Part shown: piece after piece, positions 12,051-17,489 of the stretch
How positions within the stretch are numbered: the stretch's first letter is position 1
Layout: the number at the start of each line of letters is the position of its first letter
The notes under the pieces: model-generated
Told to the model about the DNA's origin: nothing
Seen by the model: only the letters and a program-made list of their open reading frames with translations
Database searches by the model: none
From: Candidatus Eiseniibacteriota bacterium
GTDB lineage: Bacteria; Eisenbacteria; RBG-16-71-46; JAGVPR01
DNA length: 17,489 bases
Assembly (NCBI GenBank): GCA_020052115.1
Contig: JAGVPR010000049.1
Span: 1 to 17,489, forward strand
Reading direction: 5' to 3'
Program-made: the position numbers and the translations under genes

Positions 12051-14779
12051 GTACGTGGGGCCTCGCCGGGGTGCGCTTCCTCGCTCTCCGGCATCTGCGG
12101 GCTCTCACCCTCAAGTGGAAGCGTGACGCGGAAGGCCGCGCCCCCGCCCGCGCGGCTCTCGACGGAGATGGCGCCGCCGTGCGCAAGGACGATGCTCCGG
12201 CAGATGGCGAGCCCCAGCCCCACGCCGCGCGAGCGATCGTCGAGACGGTGGAACTTCTCGAAGATCCGCTCCTTCTCAGCTTCCGGCACGCCCGGTCCCC
12301 GGTCGGCCACCTCGATCATCACCTGTCCGTCCGATCGTTCGGCCCGGATGTCTATCGGGCTCCCGTCCGGAGTGTAGCGCACGGCGTTCTCGACGAGGTT
12401 CACCAGCACCTGCTCGATGAGGACCGGGTCCATCGGTGCCATGATGAGTTCATGCGGCAGCGACACGTTGACGCTCCGCCGCCCGAGCTGGCGCTCCGTA
12501 TGGTTGAGGGCGGAACCGATGACCTCCTCGATCGGCTGCCATTCCTTGCAAATCTGCACCGCGCCCGATTCCAGCCGCGTCATGTGCAGCAGGTTCGCGA
12601 CGAGCCGCCCAAGCCTCTCCGATTCGTCGTAGATCGAGCGGACCAGTTCGTCGCGCGTGCTCGAATCGAAGGTGAGCTTCTCGTCAAGGAGGCTGCTCGC
12701 GGCGCCTGTGATCGCCGCGAGCGGTGTCCGCAGATCGTGCGAGATCGAGCTCAGAAGCGCGCTGCGAAGCCCCTCGGCCTCGATGCGAAGTCGCGCCTCG
12801 CGCGTTTCGCGCTCCAGCGTGGCGCGCTCGATCGCGAGCGCCGTCTGGTTCGCGAACACCTCGACCATGTGCAGCCGCTCGGGGCCGAGGCCCTCCTCGG
12901 GGTCGCTCGGGAATAGACCGATGATGCCCACCGGGCCGCGCGCCCCGATCATCGGGACGTAGAGCGCCTCGGCCGCGTGCAGCGTGGATGTGCCGCGTCC
13001 CGCGATCGAGGCATGATCGAACGCCCACTGCGCCACCCCCCGCTCCTTCTCGGAGAGGGGAAAGGCGGAGGTCACCCCGGGCGCCGTTTCGAGCGCGCCG
13101 CCGGGACCGGGCACGAGCACCCAGACCTCCGTATGCAGCACTTCGGCGATCCGGCTCTCCGCCGCCTCCACGATCTCCTCGACCGCGGCGGCACGGCTCA
13201 GGTCTCGGCTCATCGCGTAGAGCGACGCGGTGCGCCGTTCGCGGAACCGCGAGCTCTCGACCTGTTGTCTCAGCCTGACGGTGAGCGTGCTGATGACGAG
13301 CGCGACCGAGAGCATCACGGCGAAGGTCAGGAGGTACTCCGTGTCGCTCACGCGGAACGTCAGATACGGCGGCACGAAGAAGAAATCGAACACGGCGACG
13401 CCGAGCATCGAGGCCAGGATGGACGGTCCGCGGCCGAAGAGCGCGGCGACGGCAACGACCATCAGGATGTAGAGCATCGCGACGTTCACGGGCGCGAGCT
13501 GCCGGAAGACGAGGGCGGCGAGCCCGGTCGTGGCGGCCGTGGCGACGACCGCGGCCGCGTAAGAGCGGAGCGGGCTTGTGGGCCGGAGCGGCCTTCTCGC
13601 GACCGACCCCGCGTCTTCGGCCCGGCCGCGGATCACGTAGACGTCGGTGTCATCGCTCCGGCGCATGAGATCGTCCACGACGGAGCCGAAGATTCGGTAC
13701 CTCCACCAGGGTCGCGTCGGCTTGCCGACGACGATCTTCGTGACGTTTCGCTCGCGAGCGTAAGCGAGAATCTCGTCCGCCATCCGCTCACCGCGCAGGA
13801 TGGCCGTTTCCGCTCCGAGTTGCTCGGCCAGCATGAGCGTTGCGTCCACGCGGTCGCGGTCGGCCTGGCTCATCCGGACGCTGGCCGGCGTCTCCACGTA
13901 CGCCACGACCCACGGAGCGCGAAGCCCGGCGGCCATGCGTTGCGCCGCCCGGACGACGCGTGCGGCCGACGGGGATGCGCTGACGGCAACGAGCAATCGC
14001 TCGCTGACCGGCCAGACAGCCTCGATCCGCTGGCGGCCCCGGTATCGCCTCATCTGCGCGTCCACCCGCTCGGCCGTGGTGCGCAGGGCGAGCTCGCGGA
14101 GAGCGATCAGGTTGGCCTTGGTGAAGAAGGCGCGCATCGCGCGCTCGGCCTCGCCGGGCACGTATACCTTACCGTCGCGAAGGCGCTGCAGCAGATCATC
14201 GGGCGGCAGGTCTATGAACTCGATCTCCTCCGCGGATTCGAGGATCCTGTCGGGCACGGTCTCGCGGACGGTCACGCCCGTGACCTGAGCCACGATGTCG
14301 TTCAGGCTCTCGACGTGCTGGACGTTGATCGTCGTGTAGACGTCGATGCCGGCGTGCAGAAGCTCCTCTGCGTCCTGCCAGCGCTTCGCGTGGCGCGATC
14401 CGGTGACGTTCGTGTGGGCGAGCTCGTCGAGGAGAAGAAGGGAAGGGCGGCGGGCGAGCGCGGCGTCGAGGTCGAATTCGCGCTGCTGAATTCCCCGGTA
14501 CGAGAGGATGCGGGGCGGGAGGATCTCCAGGCCCTCGAGGAGCGCCTCGGTTTCCTTGCGCCCGTGCGTTTCGACCCAGCCGGCAACGATGTCTACGCCC
14601 GCGGCCTTCTTCTGCCGGACCTGATCGAGCATCGTGTAGGTCTTGCCCACGCCGGCAGAAGCTCCGAAGAAGACCCGCAACCGCCCTCGCGCGGCGCTCG
14701 ATTCCTCCTCGCGCGCCTCGGCGATCAGCAGGTCCGGATCGGGACGGCCTTCTCTGTCGGTACGTGTGTCGTCGGGCAT
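12047..14779 (-). CDS. kdpD: Osmosensitive K+ channel sensor histidine kinase
   Basis: Full-length 910-residue membrane kinase that senses K+ limitation and phosphorylates KdpE. Domain order: KdpD N-terminal domain (about 31-240) with Walker A GASAGVGKTYTM (39-50) and LLLLDELAHTN (114-124); universal-stress-protein domain (about 260-385); four-helix DUF4118 membrane block (about 405-500); GAF-like domain (about 525-655); HisKA with SISHDLRTPLAAITGAAS and phospho-His H681; ATPase domain with N box NLVENAVRYTPDG (794-806), G1 VADRGPGVP (824-832), F box IFEKFHRLDD (839-848) and G2 GVGLGLAI (852-859). Nothing expected is missing. In the stress domain, SAS (267-269) is followed 20 residues later by WVVAY, roughly where cyclic-di-AMP-binding KdpD proteins have SXS-X20-FTAXY. 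GGAG lies 8 nt before ATG 14779. It sits 27 nt after the small membrane gene. Confidence 0.97.
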   Translation of the reverse strand: MPDDTRTDREGRPDPDLLIAEAREEESSAARGRLRVFFGASAGVGKTYTMLDQVRQKKAAGVDIVAGWVETHGRKETEALLEGLEILPPRILSYRGIQQREFDLDAALARRPSLLLLDELAHTNVTGSRHAKRWQDAEELLHAGIDVYTTINVQHVESLNDIVAQVTGVTVRETVPDRILESAEEIEFIDLPPDDLLQRLRDGKVYVPGEAERAMRAFFTKANLIALRELALRTTAERVDAQMRRYRGRQRIEAVWPVSERLLVAVSASPSAARVVRAAQRMAAGLRAPWVVAYVETPASVRMSQADRDRVDATLMLAEQLGAETAILRGERMADEILAYARERNVTKIVVGKPTRPWWRYRIFGSVVDDLMRRSDDTDVYVIRGRAEDAGSVARRPLRPTSPLRSYAAAVVATAATTGLAALVFRQLAPVNVAMLYILMVVAVAALFGRGPSILASMLGVAVFDFFFVPPYLTFRVSDTEYLLTFAVMLSVALVISTLTVRLRQQVESSRFRERRTASLYAMSRDLSRAAAVEEIVEAAESRIAEVLHTEVWVLVPGPGGALETAPGVTSAFPLSEKERGVAQWAFDHASIAGRGTSTLHAAEALYVPMIGARGPVGIIGLFPSDPEEGLGPERLHMVEVFANQTALAIERATLERETREARLRIEAEGLRSALLSSISHDLRTPLAAITGAASSLLDEKLTFDSSTRDELVRSIYDESERLGRLVANLLHMTRLESGAVQICKEWQPIEEVIGSALNHTERQLGRRSVNVSLPHELIMAPMDPVLIEQVLVNLVENAVRYTPDGSPIDIRAERSDGQVMIEVADRGPGVPEAEKERIFEKFHRLDDRSRGVGLGLAICRSIVLAHGGAISVESRAGGGAAFRVTLPLEGESPQMPESEEAHPGEAPRT

Positions 14780-14806
14780 CGCGCTCTCACTCCGGCCCCG
14801 GGGATT

Positions 14807-15178
14807 CTACTCCGTGCCGGGCATGCGGTCACGTCCGCCGTGATGCTCGTGCGCCTCCCAGGTTCGACGGAACTCCACCTCTCTTCGCCGCTCGACGATG
14901 CGGAGCACGACCGCTCCCGCGACGAGGAAGAGCCAGAGGATGAGGACGTCCTGACGGAAGCTCCTCGAAACGACGTCGGGCCAGACGGCCAGCAACCACA
15001 CGACAACGCCTCCGGCCGCGGCCAATTGCACGGCCCATTGGCGCAGGTCCTTGGTGCCGGTGTAGGCGAGGTAGGTTTGTGCCATGACCCGCGGATCGGA
15101 GCGGTCAAGGGCGGCGGGTCCCGCGAAGATCCGGTAAACGTTCTCGTCGGGCTCGCGTGGGTCACCGTCGAGCGACAT
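14807..15178 (-). CDS. Small two-helix membrane protein of the kdp operon, unrecognised
   Basis: A 123-residue protein I do not recognise, placed between kdpC and kdpD. The N-terminal part (1-45) is soluble, acidic and polar (EPDENVYRIFAGPAALDRSDP). Two hydrophobic helices follow at about 48-66 and 77-94, joined by a short WPDVVSRSFRQD turn. The tail is strongly charged (RIVERRREVEFRRTWEAHEHH) and ends GTE. By the positive-inside rule both ends are probably cytoplasmic. Two adjacent ATGs overlap the kdpC TGA (15178-15180); the second, 15178, lies 4 nt after GGAGG (15187-15183), better than 1 nt for ATG 15181. The overlap and 27-nt gap to kdpD make co-transcription near certain. KdpF is only about 30 residues with one helix, so this is not KdpF. 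Function unknown; a Kdp accessory or sensor partner is an inference from position. Confidence 0.82.
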   Translation of the reverse strand: MSLDGDPREPDENVYRIFAGPAALDRSDPRVMAQTYLAYTGTKDLRQWAVQLAAAGGVVVWLLAVWPDVVSRSFRQDVLILWLFLVAGAVVLRIVERRREVEFRRTWEAHEHHGGRDRMPGTE

Positions 15179-15762
15179 CATTCCTCCGCCGGGCGTGGAT
15201 GCTGGATCAGATCCAGCGCTAGGTTCAACTTCAGCACGTTGACATGCGGTTCGCCGAGGATCCCGAACGTGCGTCCTTCGGTGGAGCGCACGATGAGCGC
15301 TCGCACGGTTTTCTCCGTGATCCCGCGGGCTCGCGCCACGCGGCCGGCCTGGTAGAGCGCCCCCGCCGGCGAGACGTCGGGGTCGAGTCCGCTTCCGGAG
15401 GCGGTCACGAGATCGATCGGAACCGCCGCTGCATTCCACGGATCGGCCGCGCGCAGCGCGGCGACCCGTTCCTGAACTGCCTTCGCGAGGTCGGGATGAT
15501 TCGGCCCCAGGTTAGACCCGCTCGACGCGGCGCCGTCGTACGCCGGCGACGTCGCCGACGGCCGGCCCCAGAAGTAGCGCGGGTCTGAGAATTGCTGCCC
15601 GATCTGCTCGGAACCGATCACCTTCCTGGAGGACGTGATCAGGCTTCCCTTGGCCTCGTGCGGGAACACAACGTCAGCGATCCCCGTCACGACCAGCGGA
15701 TAGACGATGCCTGTGAGCACCGTGAGCGCTGCGTAGAGAACGATTGCGTTTCGCCAAACCAT
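15178..15762 (-). CDS. kdpC: Potassium-transporting ATPase subunit C
   Basis: Small single-span subunit that stabilises the KdpFABC K+ pump and raises its ATP affinity. A single N-terminal hydrophobic helix (about 4-30: NAIVLYAALTVLTGIVYPL) anchors the extracytoplasmic domain. The family blocks are GSLI, the pair SEQIGQQF/YFWGRPSAT, then GSNLGPNHPDL, VTASGSGLDPDVSP, VNVLKLNLALD. ATG 15762 gives 194 residues and stands 10 nt after AGGAGG (15778-15773). The in-frame GTG 15771 is only 1 nt from that site, so it is less likely; it would add three residues (MKP). The ribosome site overlaps the kdpB stop, 15777-15779. The stop overlaps the start of the small membrane gene, so translational coupling runs through this junction. 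Confidence 0.95.
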   Translation of the reverse strand: MVWRNAIVLYAALTVLTGIVYPLVVTGIADVVFPHEAKGSLITSSRKVIGSEQIGQQFSDPRYFWGRPSATSPAYDGAASSGSNLGPNHPDLAKAVQERVAALRAADPWNAAAVPIDLVTASGSGLDPDVSPAGALYQAGRVARARGITEKTVRALIVRSTEGRTFGILGEPHVNVLKLNLALDLIQHPRPAEE

Positions 15763-15776
15763 CGGTTTCACGCCTC

Positions 15777-17489
15777 CTACGTCAGATGCAAGGCCTGGAG
15801 GACCATGTCCACGAGCTTGATCCCAGGAAACGGCGCGATGAGACCCCCGAGGCCGTAGATCAACAGGTGGCGGCGGAGCAGCGCGGCCGCACCGACCGCG
15901 CGGTAACGGACGCCTCGAAGCGCGAGCGGGATGAGCGCCACGATGATGAGCGCGTTGAAGATGACGGCCGAGAGGATCGCGCTCTGGGGCGTCGCGAGCT
16001 TCATCACGTTCAGTGCGGCGAGGGCCGGGTAGATCGGCGCGAAGGCCGCCGGCAGGATCGCGAAGTACTTCGCGACGTCGTTTGCGACGCTGAACGTTGT
16101 GAGAGCCCCCCGCGTCATGAGGAGCTGCTTCCCGATGTGGACCACCTCGAGGAGCTTCGTGGGGTTGCTGTCCAGGTCCACCATGTTGCCGGCTTCTTTG
16201 GCGGCCTGCGTGCCGGTGTTCATGGCGACGGCCACATCGGCCTGGGCGAGCGCCGGCGCGTCGTTCGTGCCGTCGCCGGTCATCGCCACGAGCCTGCCGC
16301 CCGCCTGGTGCTCCCGAATCAAGGCGAGCTTGGTCTCCGGCGTCGCCTCCGCGAGGAAGTCGTCCACTCCCGCCTCGGCGGCGATCGCGGCGGCCGTGAC
16401 AGGGTTGTCGCCTGTGACCATGATGGTACGTATCCCCATGGCGCGAAGTTCGCCGAAGCGCTCACGGATCCCGCCCTTCACGATGTCCTTGAGCTGCACC
16501 ACGCCCATGACACGCGCGCCCCGGGTGACGACGAGCGGCGTGCCGCCCGCGCGCGCCACTTCATCCACGCTCGTTCGAACGTCCTCGGGGATGCGGCCGC
16601 CGTGCTGGATCACGTACGCATCGATCGCGTCGGCCGCCCCCTTTCGGATTTGATCGCCGTTCATGTCCACGCCGCTCATGCGTGTCTGCGCGCTGAACGG
16701 CACGAACCGTGCGCCGAGTTGCTTCACGTCCACTTCGCGGATGTTGAAGCGTTGCTTCGCGAGCACGACGATGCTCCGCCCTTCGGGCGTCTCGTCGGCG
16801 AGCGAGGCGAGCTGCGCCGATTGCGCGAGCTCGGAGGGTTTCACCCCCTTGGCCGGAAGGAAGGCGGTCGCCTGGCGGTTGCCGAGGGTGATCGTGCCGG
16901 TCTTGTCCAGGAGCAGCACGTCCACGTCGCCAGCCGCCTCGACGGCGCGGCCCGAGGTGGCGATCACGTTCGCGCGGATCATGCGATCCATGCCGGCGAT
17001 GCCGATGGCGGAGAAAAGCCCGCCGATCGTCGTCGGAATGAGGCAGACGAGAAGGGCGACGAGCACGGTGATCGAGACGGGATTCCCGCTTCCGGCGGCG
17101 TGCACGCTGAAGATCGAGAAGGGCAGCAGCGTGGCGGTCGCGAGAAGGAAGATGATGGTCATCGCGGCGAGCAGGATCGCGAGCGCGATCTCGTTCGGGG
17201 TCCGCTGCCTCTTCGCACCTTCGACGAGGGCGATCATCCGGTCGAGAAACGCCTCGCCCGGGTTCGCCGTGATGCGGATGAGGAGCCAGTCGGAGAGCAC
17301 GCGGGTGCCGCCGGTGACGGCGCTGCGGTCGCCGCCGCTCTCGCGGATCACCGGAGCGCTCTCGCCCGTGATCGCGCTTTCGTCCACCGAGGCGACCCCT
17401 TCGACGATCTCGCCGTCGGCAGGGATGTACTCGCCGGCCTCGACGAGCACATGGTCGCCGCGCCGGAGCTTCGACGCCGGCACGGGCTC
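15777..17489 (-). CDS. kdpB: Potassium-transporting P-type ATPase subunit B, N-terminus outside window
   Basis: Catalytic P-type ATPase subunit of the Kdp K+ pump. About 570 residues are visible; compared with the usual length of about 680, roughly the first 110 lie beyond the right edge. Visible parts: actuator domain with VDESAITGESAPVIRE (TGES loop); TM segments around LIPTTIGGLFSAIGIAGMDRM; phosphorylation motif DKTGTITLGNRQA (Asp codon at 16907-16905); nucleotide-binding domain with the family-typical ADETPEGRSIVVLAKQRF and KGAADAID; hinge MTGDGTNDAPALAQADVAVAM; and C-terminal helices with DSNPTKLLEVVHIGKQ and FSVANDVAKYFAILPAAF. All catalytic residues look intact and similarity to the E. 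coli protein is very high. TAG 15777-15779 lies 14 nt before the kdpC start. kdpA, and perhaps kdpF, are expected immediately upstream, outside the window. Confidence 0.97.
   Translation of the reverse strand, partial: EPVPASKLRRGDHVLVEAGEYIPADGEIVEGVASVDESAITGESAPVIRESGGDRSAVTGGTRVLSDWLLIRITANPGEAFLDRMIALVEGAKRQRTPNEIALAILLAAMTIIFLLATATLLPFSIFSVHAAGSGNPVSITVLVALLVCLIPTTIGGLFSAIGIAGMDRMIRANVIATSGRAVEAAGDVDVLLLDKTGTITLGNRQATAFLPAKGVKPSELAQSAQLASLADETPEGRSIVVLAKQRFNIREVDVKQLGARFVPFSAQTRMSGVDMNGDQIRKGAADAIDAYVIQHGGRIPEDVRTSVDEVARAGGTPLVVTRGARVMGVVQLKDIVKGGIRERFGELRAMGIRTIMVTGDNPVTAAAIAAEAGVDDFLAEATPETKLALIREHQAGGRLVAMTGDGTNDAPALAQADVAVAMNTGTQAAKEAGNMVDLDSNPTKLLEVVHIGKQLLMTRGALTTFSVANDVAKYFAILPAAFAPIYPALAALNVMKLATPQSAILSAVIFNALIIVALIPLALRGVRYRAVGAAALLRRHLLIYGLGGLIAPFPGIKLVDMVLQALHLT

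Noticed and set aside
10317..12377. 686-codon plus-strand open frame across dmeF and antisense to kdpE/kdpD
   Set aside because: Out of frame with dmeF and antisense to kdpE; Arg-rich nonsense composition, no ribosome site.
12977..15355. 792-codon open frame on the plus strand opposite kdpD/kdpC
   Set aside because: Antisense shadow of kdpD and neighbours: high GC lowers stop frequency. The translation is His/Arg/Asp/Gly-rich with no domain, and the opposite strand carries full-length recognised proteins.
14807..15439. 210-codon version of the small kdp gene starting at 15439
   Set aside because: The extra N-terminus lies entirely within kdpC in another frame and is Arg/Gly/Ser-rich; a good GGAGG marks ATG 15178.

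Overview
The window is a gene-dense, GC-rich stretch of bacterial chromosome. Almost all of it is coding, with Shine-Dalgarno-led starts, frequent 1-4 nt stop/start overlaps and simple rho-independent hairpins. I see no tRNA, rRNA, CRISPR array, transposase, phage gene or integration site. The mix of genes suggests a free-living, probably uncultured high-GC lineage: electron-transfer flavoprotein, glutamate-1-semialdehyde route to haem, a complete two-component-regulated Kdp system and a CHRD-domain exported protein. Phylum cannot be fixed from sequence reading alone; Eisenbacteria- or Gemmatimonadota-like groups would be my guess, and it is only a guess.

Plus strand, 1-3024: end of etfB, then etfA, a hotdog acyl-CoA thioesterase and hemL, packed as one operon that closes with an 11-bp GC hairpin. 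Next come about 470 bases without a gene. They end in a promoter-like TTGACA...CATAGT pair and a leader holding two overlapping, mutually exclusive hairpins. This leader precedes a LeuA/NifV-like HMGL-family acyltransferase/lyase of unknown substrate. Its last 50 bases overlap the start of a HEAT-repeat protein. A separate unit follows with a good predicted promoter, a structured leader of about 134 nt and a secreted CHRD-domain protein. It converges through a cluster of three hairpins on a minus-strand solo B3/4-domain protein.

Plus strand, 7283-11325: an M29 metallo-aminopeptidase, a DrrA/DrrB-type ABC transporter pair (the ATPase has Asn where the switch His normally sits) and a DmeF-type cation-diffusion-facilitator exporter with a seven-histidine cytoplasmic loop.

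Minus strand, 17489-11352: a kdp operon read right to left, kdpB (5' end outside the window), kdpC, an unrecognised small two-helix membrane protein, kdpD, kdpE. KdpB/KdpC belong to the high-affinity K+-pumping P-type ATPase. KdpD/KdpE are the sensor kinase and response regulator that normally control it. The small membrane gene overlaps the kdpC stop and lies 27 nt before kdpD.

The best leads for something undescribed are the small membrane protein inside the kdp operon, the competing-hairpin leader ahead of the HMGL-family gene, and the odd active-site motif of that enzyme together with its coupled HEAT partner. Nothing here amounts to an obvious large new system; most of the window is ordinary metabolism and transport.
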